A DNA stretch of 64,000 nucleotides from Hordeum vulgare subsp. vulgare (lineage: Eukaryota > Streptophyta > Magnoliopsida > Poales > Poaceae): the NCBI RefSeq assembly GCF_904849725.1, contig NC_058524.1, positions 26,195,001 through 26,259,000 of the forward strand, read 5' to 3'. Position numbers and translations under genes: made by a program. Positions 34,511 to 46,119 of the stretch are shown here, piece by piece (within the stretch, counting starts at the first letter, position 1; the number at the start of each line of letters is the position of its first letter). A model generated the notes under the pieces. The model was not told the origin of the DNA, ran no database searches, and saw only the letters and a list, made by a program, of their open reading frames with translations.

Positions 34511-34670
34511 CTCCCTCCGTTCCTAAATATAAGTTTTTTAAGATATTTTACTAGGAGTCTACGTACGGAGCAAAATGAGTGAATCTACGCTCTAAAGTAT
34601 GTCTATATACATCCGCATGTAGTCCACTAATGAAACATCTTTAAAGACTTATATTTAGGAACGAAGGGAG
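34511..34670. mobile_element. Stowaway MITE (160 bp)
   Basis: The terminal repeats CTCCCTCCGTTCCTAAATAT and ATATTTAGGAACGAAGGGAG are flanked by TA (34509-34510, 34671-34672). This is a standard Triticeae Stowaway end. Confidence 0.95.
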
Positions 34671-34672
34671 TA

Positions 34673-34939
34673 CATGGTAAACCATTCTTACCCTGAATAA
34701 GATATGGCGTTCACTAATTTTTCAAGAAAACGCAGGATATTAAGATCAAGATAATGTAAAAAGGAAAACGGACACCGGCCAATGATTTGCAACAGATATG
34801 ACATTCACTAATAGTCTGCTGTTATGTTGAAGGTGAAGCAGGGCAAAGCTGGTAATGCATGATCAGCGGTGTGCAGTGAGTTACAAACGCCATGTACCAT
34901 TATGATATTGCTTTCACCTTCCGTAATTTTCTATATATA
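34673..34939. other. Unassigned spacer
   Basis: Short AT-rich spacer between the MITEs and the next retroposon; nothing recognised. Confidence 0.4.
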
Positions 34940-36105
34940 TTTTTTAGAAAAGCAGGATGACCCCGGCCTCTGCATCAGAGAGATGCATGCGGCCATTGTA
35001 TTGATTATTCTCGAGGACCTTACAAACTAGAACAACAATATGTCTGAATCCGTCATCTTGGCAACACCTGCCGCTACCTTATCCATATGATGAAGGGGTG
35101 CAAGCCAGGCCAATATACCCAGACCTCTTACCTAAGCCTAACATCTAAAGCCGGAGACCCCGACCGAGCCATCTACCGGGTCCGGGGCACAAACGGTCTG
35201 ACTCACTCACATGTGTCGTCGTCGCCATCTTTCATTGGTCCATCTTCAGAGCATATTGAGGTGTCAACCTTATCAGGTCCTCCGTCATCAACGCCACCAC
35301 GACGCCAAACAACGACCACCACCTATGCGAGCCTTGGAAGGTCTTCCGCCATGGACGCCACCACGACGCCAAACGACGACCTCCACCTAAGCGAGTCCAT
35401 CTCCAAGCAACATACATAGATCCATGCTAGGATAGGTTCACACCACCACTGTCGCCCACCACCCATAAGCGCCACCCAACCCCAAGGTTTCGTAAGCGCC
35501 GCCTTCAAGAAGGTAACGGCGCCGTGAGCGCCGCCGCCGCCCAACAAAGTTACGATTTTCGCCCGGGAGACCTAGGGGAAGGGGAAGTGAGGAGATCAAT
35601 CCATACCGACGCCTCCAAGGAGGGGAACGGCGCCCAAGGCGTCGCCGTCGGCGCGGCCGGCCATGGCCGGCCAGGGATTTCATCCGAACTAGATCCCCGC
35701 CACCAGCAGCGCCTCCTGTACAGAACCAGCGACCAAGGGAAGCGCGGCCCGACCAGGCTGGCCCACACGCCGAACAGAGGACGAGGGGAGGCACCAGATC
35801 GCGCACATCAACCATTGCAGAAGCTGCCGCCAATGACCACCGGGATCCCATCGCCCGTACAGCCAGGATGCCAGCTCCACCGCCCGTACAACTGCTCGCC
35901 AGAGCCTGCCGTGCCTCTCCAAAAGGAGCCGCCGCTCCAGATCCGGGACTCCCCACGCAGAGCTAGGGCAGCCGAGATCCCGCCGCCACCATCCTTGGCG
36001 CCCCGGGCTTGCCCGGCGGCTGCCTCAGGCGGCGGCGAGGAGGTGGGACGAGGTGGGGAGGGGGCCGAGGCGGCGTGGCTAGGGTTCCCTCGCCGCCTTC
36101 CCATA
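34940..36105 (-). mobile_element. GC-rich non-LTR retroposon, copy B
   Basis: The T-run at 34940-34945 followed by AGAAAAGCAGGATGACCCC and GGCCTCTGCATCAG matches the 3' end of copy A (18884 onwards), and the match continues through TTCTCGAGGACCTTACAAA, CCATATGATGAAGGGGTGC and CTTACCTAAGCCTAACATC. The 5' GC-rich half also aligns loosely (GGCGGCGGCGAGGAGG). The right end is set by comparison with copy A and is approximate. I did not find a target duplication for this copy. Confidence 0.75.
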
Positions 36106-36695
36106 CACATGTGCTTGTGGCCAATCGGAATATTTCAAGTACCAACTTCGTCGGGTTTTGGCTTAGGGCATCTTCAACGATGACGGTTGGGACTCGCCAC
36201 AAGATCAATCACATCAAATTACAATGAAACATGCGTGCGTCAAACGTTAGCCAAATATCCCTTGTCGTGCCCACTTTTTTATCTTTTTATTTCCCATTTT
36301 CTTCACCTCGCGGTTACAAAAGACTCACGGCCGGTCTCCCCTAAATCTTGACTAGTCATCTGTTGTGCTTCTTCTGACCTTGACTTACTGTAGAGTCACG
36401 ACTGGTCGATCCAAACTCGTAGTGGATTATTTCTAACACTAACTTCTAAATAGACACATTATTTGTCTGCAAACAGATGGGTGGGATCAGTCCGTGGGCA
36501 CTGATACAATGTCTTCTATTGATGTGCACGTCACGGTTGAGCAGTGAGAGGTGATTTCCGGCGTGGTGGATTTTTGATTAGATAGACGGATTGGATGTCC
36601 GGACTCTCTCAAAAGACCCCCAAATTTCATTCTAGTTTCGGAGAGTTTGGATGCCCGGACACATCTTCGGACACTCTCAGGTCTAGTTTACGGAC
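36106..36695. other. Unassigned DNA
   Basis: GGGCATCTTCAACG at 36167 and repeated GTCCGGAC/CCCGGACAC words at 36595-36690 resemble a degraded grass MITE, but no paired ends were found. No gene is present. Confidence 0.3.
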
Positions 36696-36698
36696 TAA

Positions 36699-36973
36699 GA
36701 GCATGGTTAATAGTATAGCCAACTGCTGGCTATAAGCCATCTTATAGCGTACTTTATAGCTAGCTTGTACAACAGTTAGCTACAAAAGAGTACTACTTTT
36801 ATCATATATGGCTCACCTTTTATTCTCACAAAACACCTAGGAGCACGTGCTAGAGGTGTCTCTTCACGAAGAGTCCGCTTCTCTTCTCTCTCCTCTTCTC
36901 TCTCATCCAACTTAGCAAAAATATAATATTTTAATCCTTACAGCCTGCTGACTGTACCTTATTGTACTTGCTC
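36699..36973. mobile_element. Tourist-like MITE (275 bp)
   Basis: The TAA target duplication flanks it (36696-36698, 36974-36976). The ends are GAGCATGGTTAATAGTATAG and, from the right, GAGCAAGTACAATAAGGTAC. The subterminal GCTGGCTATAAG and CAGGCTGTAAGG words are inverted copies. Confidence 0.85.
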
Positions 36974-37079
36974 TAAAACCGTAATTGGGCTTAGTGCTTC
37001 GATTGCGCCTTACGACTAAGACTAGTAGGTAAATGCCTCTTATTCAACCAATGAAGGAGGGTTGGGATTTTATTTGTTT

Positions 37080-38293
37080 TGTTTAGGATTGGCAAGAGGA
37101 TGGCGGCCTCAGCTTGAAAGCTATTAGAGAATGCGCACCACTACAGGGACGTGAGAAAAATTCATTGTAGGTAGTATCAAAGGGATGGGGCATTACGGGT
37201 GTTAGCGACGAAGGGATTGTTTGCAAAAGGATAGTATGTCCGGGCTCTTGCAAAGAACATATAGGGGCAGTCTCACATATTTTCTGAAGGAATGGAATCA
37301 GATTCTAGGAGGGCAAATGGTTAGGTAATGCCACACTCTGAAACAATATCCAACACTATACAATATTTTTATTCACAAGAGTAAGACTATCGTCACGGTA
37401 TTGGAATGCTTTCCTCTGAATGTGACATTCAGAAGATATTTAATAGCCCCAGACTTGCATCGTGGATTTTTTTTTTGATTAATCGTCTCGCCATGGTGCA
37501 TTTATCATGCAGAGCTGATGAATTTCGTTGAAATTTAAAAGCAAGTGGCAAATTCTCGGTGTATTCTATGTATAGAGCTTTGATCCAATCTGATGTGTCA
37601 GTTGATAATATTAAAAAGATTTGAAAGATGAAGAGACCGCTTAAGAATAAGATCTTTGCATGGTATCTTCGTCGAGGATTCATTCTTATCAAGAATAATC
37701 CTATTAAGAGAATTTGGCATGGAATTATGCAAAGTGTGTTTTGGCATCGCGACGAAACAATAAAATATTTGTTCTTTCAATACAAATTAGCTCGTTATAT
37801 ATGGCCAGTCATCCAACTTCAAGCTTATATCTGCCATGTAGTGTTGCTAACATTTTTGATAACTCGCTAGATGGGATTGATCACAAGTTAGAGTTTTAAT
37901 CAGGGTTGAAGAGTTTGTCGTTATTTGGTTGTTTTCATTATATACAAATGATAAGGTTTTTAAGAATAAAAGTACTTCTCTTATGCAGGTTATCTACATG
38001 TGTACATATACGCTTCATTTACGATCATTTCTCTACAATGTGTTGAGAATCAAGACTCGTTTACGACGTGTGTACACGCTTCAAGCATATGGCTAGGGAT
38101 ACTTTATACAACATGAATAACATTAGGATCATAGGATTGGCCGTCCTACATTTTAGGCGTCATACAAACTGATGATTTCTTGAATTTTGCTTTTTTTCAT
38201 TCTGGACTAGATTTGATTGTGTGCATTTTAATTATGCAGAGACCGTGTGTAACTTTAAACTTTTAAATAATAAAACACTGTATGAAAAAAAAA
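37080..38293 (+). pseudogene. LINE 3' end fragment (zf-RVT region) with poly(A)
   Basis: 37628-37870 encodes MKRPLKNKIFAWYLRRGFIL and DETIKYLFFQYKLARYIWP, the C-terminal zinc-finger-like domain found after plant LINE reverse transcriptases. In this copy some of the usual Cys/His have changed (VFWHRDET for the typical VFC..C). The sequence ends in AATAATAAAACACTGTATG and an A-run at 38285-38293, as expected for a LINE 3' end. The 5' boundary is uncertain and stops interrupt the frame. Confidence 0.75.
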
Positions 38294-38976
38294 TGGATTC
38301 GAACTTTCATGTACAATATATTTTTTGCGGGTAATGTTCAATAATTTAAGTCAACTGATGTATATGTCATCAATGACATAACTCATAAGTGTATATCATA
38401 TCCATATTACGGATTACCAGACGTGCACATCGCAGACAGGAATTTTTTTAATAAGAATTCATGGTCTCATTTAGCACACGCAGGAAGTCTTAGCAAAGAC
38501 ACACTCGCGGTCTCTGCTCCAAGATGATGGTAATGGTATTTATATTTTTCCCAAGGATTATTGTTAAAGAATCTGCCTCTGGGACCTCGATTTCATTATA
38601 AAAGGAAGGTTGGTCGGTTAATTAACGGAACACGCGCTAAAACTGTTACAACATCCCACACAGGGCAAAACCGGCCGACCTCGCCATCCACACGGAGATA
38701 AACAAACGTCATAGAGAAGAACAACAATGTCAAAGTCATCACCAAAAGCCACCATCATCACTCCTCCACGAGCCAGCAACTTCGACTTCACCATCGACTT
38801 CCAGAAACGAAGACCTCTTCAGTACAAACACCCGAACCCATGTCGGTCCATGCCAAACAATCGAATGCTGGTGCAGGCGCCAGACAGCTCCGACCGAGAA
38901 GACCATCAAAAGACAAGAAAAATGGGTAGAGTTGGTGCCAACCAACACTTCCATGGCGACCACCAGCCACTTGTCA
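38294..38976. other. Left part of a GC-rich repeat interrupted by the CACTA element
   Basis: The final 300 bases (rich in CACCATCATC and CGACTTC words) appear to continue at 42342 after the inserted CACTA. No gene is recognised. The T-run at 38443 may be its poly(A) end on the minus strand. Confidence 0.4.
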
Positions 38977-39558
38977 TCACACTACTAGAAAAAAGGCTGT
39001 TAGTGGCGCACCTATTTTATTTATTAATAGCGCACTATAGGTGCGTCACTATTATCACGCCACTATTAATAAATAGTAATGGTACACACCTGGTGCGCCA
39101 TTGTTAATCTACATAACAGTGGCGCACCACCTCGTGCGCTATTACTAGGCCCAAAAGTGCGCCACTGCTGTGGGTTACTAATGGCACACTTTTAGATGGT
39201 GCGCCACTACTATGAATATTAGGAATTTTTTTTTGCTTTTCTGATATTTGCACAGGTTACAAAATACATTACATCACAGAATATAAACAACACAACATAT
39301 AAACCGCAGATTTATCGAATACAATAGAAGATTAGTCTTCGAATACAATTCATCATAGTGATACATATATAAGTGATGTAGAAGTAAGTGATACATATTC
39401 TATACAATAGTTTCATAAAATATCATCACATCATCCCGAAAATAGCGATACATAGTGATGTAGAAGTAATCATCATAGTCAATGAGACATCATATAACAA
39501 AAGTTGGTCACTAGTCATAATCACAACTCCTCCTCCTCATCATCGTCAACTCTAACAC

Positions 39559-39705
39559 ATTGTAGCACATCATCACATCATCTCGGAAATAGTTAATAAT
39601 CATCATAGTCATTACCACCAATACTATTTAATACATTGTAGCACATCATCACATTAACACATTGTAGCACATCATCACATTGTAGCACATAATAACACAT
39701 TGTAC
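39559..39705. repeat. Short repeats of ACATTGTAGCACATCATCAC
   Basis: The word ACATTGTAGCACATCATCAC recurs about four times with small variations inside the CACTA element, just downstream of the B3-like gene's 3' end. Confidence 0.7.
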
Positions 39706-40921
39706 CTAGGACCTACTCCTCTGCTTAAGTAGAATATCATAAAACAAGATAGGCCCTGACTCTCCATTATGGAGAATGGAGATCATCTTGTCTTCAATTC
39801 TTGGCCTACGCACAATGTTGCTTCCAAGTAGCTCTCTACGATTGACCATACATTTTTTCCAATCTTTGATTGTCATGACTTCATCGGTTTTAGAAATCTG
39901 GTATGGACAGGAGTGATGCAGATACCTAGGCTGACCTGGGCGTATCATCATAACATGAACGCGACATCTTGGCAACATCAGATGAGGCACACAATCTTCC
40001 GGGATTTTCTGTTGAAAAACATAATATTAGCTTTGTAGCTAGCAATGTAGTTTAGTTTTACAAGAATTTATGCAAAAAATGCATGGATGTCGTAATAGTA
40101 GAAAATCTTATCATGAAATCTCCATGCATGTTACCGTAGTTCACCACGTGCACTAGTGACACATATTAACCATAATGTTGGGGAGTTTGCTGATAGGTAT
40201 TGTAATTCTCAAGATCATTGATAAATTGGACAAGATGATGTTTCTCCTTACAAGTTAATTCTGCTTCATCATTGTAGTAATAGGTTCTGTCTACCATTTT
40301 TCGTACATTTTTTGAAGAACGAAAATAAGCTGTCAATGGAAATAAGTTGTCAACTATTTTTAAATAAACAATATAAATTACTTAATAAATGTGGTTGAGA
40401 AACTCACATAATGGTAGAACTGGAGGCGTCTGCACATCGACCCAGATGTCGATATTACCTTCAATTTCATCTTCCAGACGAATATCAAAGGTGATAAGCA
40501 TATTAGACTCAAATGCATAAGCCTTGCATGGTGCTACCCAAGTTTTGCATTCAAAAAAGGAGTAGCTGTCTGCATTGTACAATTTTACGGCAAAAGTATA
40601 ACCATGCTCGGTCCTCAAGTGAACTATCTTTACCTCCATATTTATTTCAGTACTGAAACCAATCTTATCCAACACATAATGTCTTGCATTACAGGGATAC
40701 GCTAATAGAATAGTAAAAAAACAAAAATTATAAGTTGAAGCAAAAGAAGTCATGCTTAATTACGAAAAAGACTTGTCGTTATGACTTACTGTATCCACTT
40801 CGAAGTCCTCATCCAGCATGATGCTGAAGCGCCTATCATCAACTAGGTAAGGCGTGTCGTAAAGGCCGCGCTTGTCTTGATAGTATTCACACATAATGAA
40901 TTCCTCTTCGTCATCAAACAT
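39706..40921 (-). pseudogene. CACTA-borne B3-like gene, probably decayed
   Basis: Minus-strand exon candidates are 40921-40790 (MFDDEEEFIMCEYYQDKRG), 40701-40408 (ARHYVLDKIGF, HGYTFAVKLYNAD, NIDIWVDVQTPPVLP) and 40008-39706 (RVHVMMIRPGQPRYLHHSC). This three-part protein is common in Triticeae CACTA elements, where similar proteins are labelled B3-domain-like; that label is from memory. Each exon has plausible GT-AG borders, but the phases I infer do not join cleanly (exon 1 ends in phase 0, exon 2 needs one extra base). So either I have misplaced a splice site or the gene is broken. Function in the element is unknown. Confidence 0.65.
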
Positions 40922-42341
40922 TTCCTAAAACAGAGAAAATTTGGGCATGACATTTACTAAAAAGTGAACATATGGAGCGCCTGAAATTTGCCGGAACGGA
41001 AATGAATCAACATTCCGGCAAAACATTAAGTTGACCAAACCTCAGAAATACAAGCAAAGCTACCAAACATGAAGATCACTCTTTCGGTGCAAGGGAAGTA
41101 TCAAAAAGGAAAAGCATGAATGAACAAGAATAAAGAACATCAACATTTTACTTTCATCTTTGTCAGATAATAATTGGTTCGGATTTTATTTCGCACGGCA
41201 AGCACCCTAGGCATATTTAGGAATTACTTAAAGGTTCTAACACAAATATTTATGCACAATATGTTACTTGCCTACTGTTTGGAGATTACAACACCATAAT
41301 ATGTTCCTCCCAGAACACTACATGAAGCAATCTCTTCCCAAATTCCGTTGCTAAGCATATGCAAATATTACCCTCAAATGCATCAAAAGAGTGTGGCGCT
41401 TTCTGTTCGGAGATATGTTCCTCCCAGAATACTAAACGAAGCAATTTCTTCTTGATAAGAGGATATAGCTATTACACTGTAATGAAGATGAAGCTCAACA
41501 TCACCAATTTGAGCACCCGATCCAAAATCTAGCTTCAGCACAACAAACACTCACCATACCTAGCCCTACGAACTTGGAGGGTTAACATAAACAGTCATTT
41601 CGAACCTACTTCTCGCCCAATCAAACAAATCCTACAAGAGGCAGCGAGCCGCGGCTGGAACACCGGCACAAACCGCGGACTGATTTCAAGAGCCGAACCA
41701 TAGACCCGAAGCTGCATGCGTATGGCTGGGTAAACCCTAGGGGAACGAAGGAGGCGTGAAGGGAGGGAGGGGGCGAGAGGGGAGAACCTCGCGGCCGGAG
41801 GAGGAGAGCGCGGCGGAGGCGGAGGGGGAGGCGGCGGCCTTGTCGTCCCCCATCATCGGGGGTCGGTCCGCGCGCGGTGGCCGACGCGGGTCGTCGCGAC
41901 CGATCGCCGACCCAAGGCACGAGGGGAGGGGAGAGGAGACAAGACGCTCTTTTTCCCCCTTCTTCTTCTTTTCCGTTGTCAAAAATATCTAGCTGCTCTC
42001 AGGTTACCAATGGCGCATCTCCTAATAATGCGCCATTGGTAACCAGGGTCACTAATGGTGCACCTGGTGTGTGGTGCGCCATTAGTAGTTTTGAAAAAAA
42101 ATTGGAAAAAAATTGTTAGTAGTGGCGCACCGTGGGTGTGGTGCGTCATTACTAGTTAACTGGCTCACTTTCCCCTGGTGCGGCACTGCTAAGTCTGGAA
42201 AGGGTGTGGGGCAGGACAAAAACTAGTAATGGCGCACCGCACACCAGGTGCGCCATTAGTAATATGGCCAATAATGACACACCTGTATCTGGTGCGCCAT
42301 TAATGTCCATATTAGCTATAGCCGTTTTTCTAGTAGTGTCA

Positions 42342-43435
42342 TGACCACCTAGCACTCCAAGGCAGCTCCAACTCCTAGATGGCATGGCGAGACGTAGACG
42401 GGACCTGTCGAGCACGTGGGGGAAGAACTGACAAACGAAGCGCTGTTGCGACCCTGAACCGCTGGCCATCATCATTGTTGCAAAACTGGACATCACACCA
42501 TCACATTGCCGGGTGAGCGACTAGCACATGGAGAGCACGAACGAGAACCAAAGGTCTTCCAAACGACACCCCAAAGAGGGAAGCGACGATGCCGACGCCG
42601 TCGTCCTACCCGACCGGAGTAGATGCTTTCACCCGAAGAACTGAATCCGACCTTGTGTATGGGTTGAACACTACGAGGACACCTTCAATAAGGTGCAACG
42701 GCATCCGCGGCCACCACCACCATCAGCCGGCAAGCTTTCGCCCGAAGCACCGCCCAACACCACACCCCCGCACACCCTGCCTCCGCTAGCCCGCACACCT
42801 CCCGCGAAGCCGCTGCGCCCCAGCTGCCCGACAAGAAGCATCAACATCCTGGATCTGCACTACAATACCCACGCAGTCGGTCGCCGTCAGCAACCAGGGG
42901 GCACGCACCATGCAAGCGCAGCCTTGCTCGCCACCCTGCCGCACGATCCCGGCCGGAACTGGAGGGCAGAGGTGAGTACCCGAGGCCACCTCCACAGGAT
43001 CACGCGAGAGGCCCGCTAGTTCCATAGGAGCACGCCTTTGGGGGTTCGTCGTACCGTGCTTGGGTAGACGTCGATTGCCAGAACAGAGCAGAACAAGGTG
43101 AAGCCTCCTCCACAACAGAATGCGTGGTCGTGAAGGAGCTTCCCACCACCACCATTTGCCGGGTGGGCTTAGCCCACCGGCATCTTCCGGCGACGACGAG
43201 GGGGAAGGAGGTGCATAGAGGGGCCGGTGGTGGGGGCGGGCTAGGGTTCCACCCGAGCCGCCGCACGAGCGACCCGGGCTTGGAGGCTGGTTTGTTGTTA
43301 TTGTTATACGTATTAGCAAGGATAAGTTGCAATGTACTCATCTTGGAGAATTCATGTTTATTTTACTTTAAAATGGAAAAGGACAAGATGCAAGTTTCAC
43401 TGAGGGCATGACAATGATAAGAGATGAGTGGAGCC
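42342..43435. other. Right part of the GC-rich repeat split by the CACTA element
   Basis: 42342-43290 is GC-rich, with CCACCACCACC and CGCCG runs and a CTAGGGTTCCAC motif near its right end, similar to the GC-rich 5' ends of the retroposon copies A and B. Many overlapping ORFs on both strands show no recognisable protein. Confidence 0.4.
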
Positions 43436-44250
43436 ATCACAAATCACATTGTTATGTAGTTGTTTCACAAAGCTCTACGGCTCCTTCTCCCCGAGGGCTA
43501 GGGCCACTTCACCGATGCTTCCTTCCTTGCCCGTTGTGTCGGTTGCTGATGTGGGTGAGCCCGTTGTCGTGAGTCTGGCTCTAGTGTTGTAGATCATGCC
43601 CGAGCTACAGAGGATGTATGAGGGTACGGTTTCATCGTTGTCAACGGAGTATCCAAATGTGGACTCGCTTGTTCCTTTAGTCGTGGCTTAGGCACCCAAT
43701 GCTCCCCTGGAGCCTACCCGGGCGTCACCAGATGAGGAGTGTGTTGGTAGTGTTGTTGTCGTTCCTATGGTCGATGATGGCATGTCTGTGGTGATTCCGA
43801 GGAGCCTCTTGATTGACGACAACTACACAAAGAAACTCAATGAGTTTTAAGATTTTCTTGACAAATGGTGCCCGATCAATTTGGCTCTGACAAGGCAAGT
43901 GGTTTTATCGTGAAGGGGAAAGCAAGCAGGTCCAAATCAAAGAGGAACAAATGTAAGAAGGGTGACAGCATCAGGAAGACTTCCGCGATTTCATGATGAA
44001 GCGTGCCCAGCTTTTGTCATTGTTTGTGTCCTCGTCACGAGTTTCGTTGTGTTGCACAAGTGTCGAGGTTTGTGGTGCGTTTGGAGGGTCGTTGGTGCGG
44101 TTATGGTGTTTCGTGCTTTGTGAGTAGTCTGCTTCAGAGTGTTTGTACGGGTTTTCGTCGGTTTTTTATAAGTTAACTCGGCAACTATCTTTTTGTTAAT
44201 TAATCGACGAGGCAAATATTTCGTCTCCATTCCAAAAAACAAAAAAAATT
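43436..44250 (+). other. Possible retroposon 3' part ending in an A-rich tail
   Basis: The sequence is coding-like in composition but has stops in all frames, and it ends in CCAAAAAACAAAAAAAATTG at 44234-44253. A pattern of this kind suggests an old non-LTR insertion or processed transcript. No domain is identified. Confidence 0.35.
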
Positions 44251-44809
44251 GTGTCCGGAAGGAGAACATCGGAATAACCATCATCAGTTTTTCTATCTCT
44301 AATACTTCAAAAGAATGTAAAGTTTCTATGTTTAACTTTTATTCACACCATCCATTCATCCAAACTTTCATGTATGATAATCAATCACTTTAATATACTT
44401 ACCTTCTGAATCGATTTCACTTTAATTTACTTACATAACTTTTTATCAAAATATAAGGTAAACAATCATATTAATATGAACAAGGAAATCATAAGCGAAC
44501 TTACGAGAATATTATATCCCGTTGCCACATACGGGCATTGTCCTACTGAACAACTAATGCATAAGATTTTTAAAGATTAGTATGTATTTGATTGTTTGGG
44601 CTATATTGCATAGTATTCAATATTTTGAATGCAATGCTTTATGATTGGACAAAATAGATAAAGCATGGCAAAAACAAGGAGAGACAAAAGAAACAGTCAT
44701 GTTTTTGTAGTTGTTTCGGTTTCATGTTGATTGGACACTGATGGATAAAATCTCCTTTGATTTCTATTTCACTGGCACAAAATTAACAAGAAAAACTTCA
44801 ATATACATA
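44251..44809. other. Unassigned AT-rich spacer
   Basis: No gene or delimited repeat is recognised between the A-rich tail and the next MITE. Confidence 0.4.
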
Positions 44810-44933
44810 CTCCATACGTTCCAAAATTCTTGTCTTAAATTTGTCTACATATGAATGGATCTAGTCACGTTTTAGTATTTAGATACATCCATTTCTAGAC
44901 AAACTTAAGACATGAATTTTGGAATGGAGAGAG
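44810..44933. mobile_element. Stowaway MITE (124 bp)
   Basis: The ends CTCCATACGTTCCAAAATTC and GAATTTTGGAATGGAGAGAG are inverted repeats with TA flanks (44808-44809, 44934-44935). The inner words CTTGTCTTAAATTTGTCTA and TAGACAAACTTAAGACATG complete the hairpin. Confidence 0.93.
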
Positions 44934-45599
44934 TATATAATACTTCAAGCTAGAAACCGTCATAAGACAGGGGTCAGTAGTGAAAAACGGATCATTAGTC
45001 CTGGTTCAAGAGGGCCTTTAGTCCCAGTTTTCCAACCGAAACTAAACAACCGGGACAAAAGGTTGAAACTTTTAGTCCCGTTTGTCTTACGAACCGGGTC
45101 TGAAGGTGCTCCACGTGGCCGTTGTGGGGCTCCAGGGGGCGGGGACCTTTTGTCCCGGTTGGTGACACCAACCGGAACTAAAAGGTTGGCCACGTGTCAG
45201 TAGCTGTCAGGCGCTGTTTTTTCAGAGGAGGTATTTCACTGACACCAACCGGAACTAGTTTTGCTTAAGAACAATGCATAAAAAAGATGGATTAGTGATG
45301 CAATGGTAAAAAAAATCTTACAAAGTAGTCTCAAGTGATATTATAAGGGCTCAACTGGTGCACTAGTGGCACATATCCATGATAAACGTTGTCAGTCATG
45401 TAATTTTTAGCGTGATAGTCAACATCATAAATAAATGAGATGAGATGATTTTTCTCCAACCAAGTAAGCTCGAACCCATAACTGCAGTAGGTACGATCTA
45501 TTATCTGTCGTGTAGTTCTTGTAGCACGGAAATAAGCTTATAATTGAAAATAAAGAAATTTAATCGGGATGAGTACCGGATGCTTTTCAATAATCAATA

Positions 45600-46115
45600 T
45601 AAATTACCTCACAAATCTGTTGTCAAACGCGTCTGGAGGTAGAACTGGAATCAAGTCATCCTCCGCATGCACCCAAATTTCTATATTATTATCACGAACA
45701 TCATCATTACCAAGATCAAGTTAATGTTTATGTCTTGATTCAACCCATATGCCTTGTAAAATGCTCTCCTATTAGAACAACCAAAATATGTAGAATCTTA
45801 ATCATTTGTTACCTTGACAACAAAAGTGAAATGCTCTGTTCTTAGGTGAGCTATCTTAGGCTCTTTATTGTCCTTTTCTTTTAAGTGAAACTTGTCCAAG
45901 ACAACAAATCTTGTATGGCAGGGAACGCACTAGTCGAATTGTACAAAAGAAAATTAAAGGTTAATTAAAGAGAAAAATCACACTTCATACTTGACTAACA
46001 AAAAATACATTCCGTCTTTACATACCGTAATAATCTTAAAGGCATCTATTAGCTTGACGGTGAAGGATGTACCGTTGTCTAGGTAAGGGATCCTATCATC
46101 GTCGGACCACCCCAT
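45600..46115 (-). pseudogene. CACTA-borne B3-like gene relic
   Basis: On the minus strand, 46113-46025 encodes MGWSDDDRIPYLDNGTSF and KLIDAFKII, and 45720-45640 gives an IEIWVHAEDDLIPVLPP-like stretch. These correspond to the first and second exons of the gene at 39706-40921. Stops (for example in the KT*TLTW segment) show decay. Confidence 0.6.
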
Positions 46116-46119
46116 TTCC

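Larger units (their letters stand above)
38980..42338. mobile_element. Complete CACTA (Caspar-like) transposon, non-autonomous (3.36 kb)
   Basis: It starts CACTACTAGAAAAAAGGC and ends GCCGTTTTTCTAGTAGTG, and is flanked by the 3-bp target duplication TCA (38977-38979, 42339-42341). Both ends have dense subterminal repeats of the GGTGCGCCATTAGTAAT / GTGGCGCACC type (39000-39230 and 42000-42310). There is no TNP2 transposase. The interior carries only a B3-like gene (39706-40921), preceded on its 5' side by a GC-rich promoter-like block (41620-41960). Confidence 0.93.
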
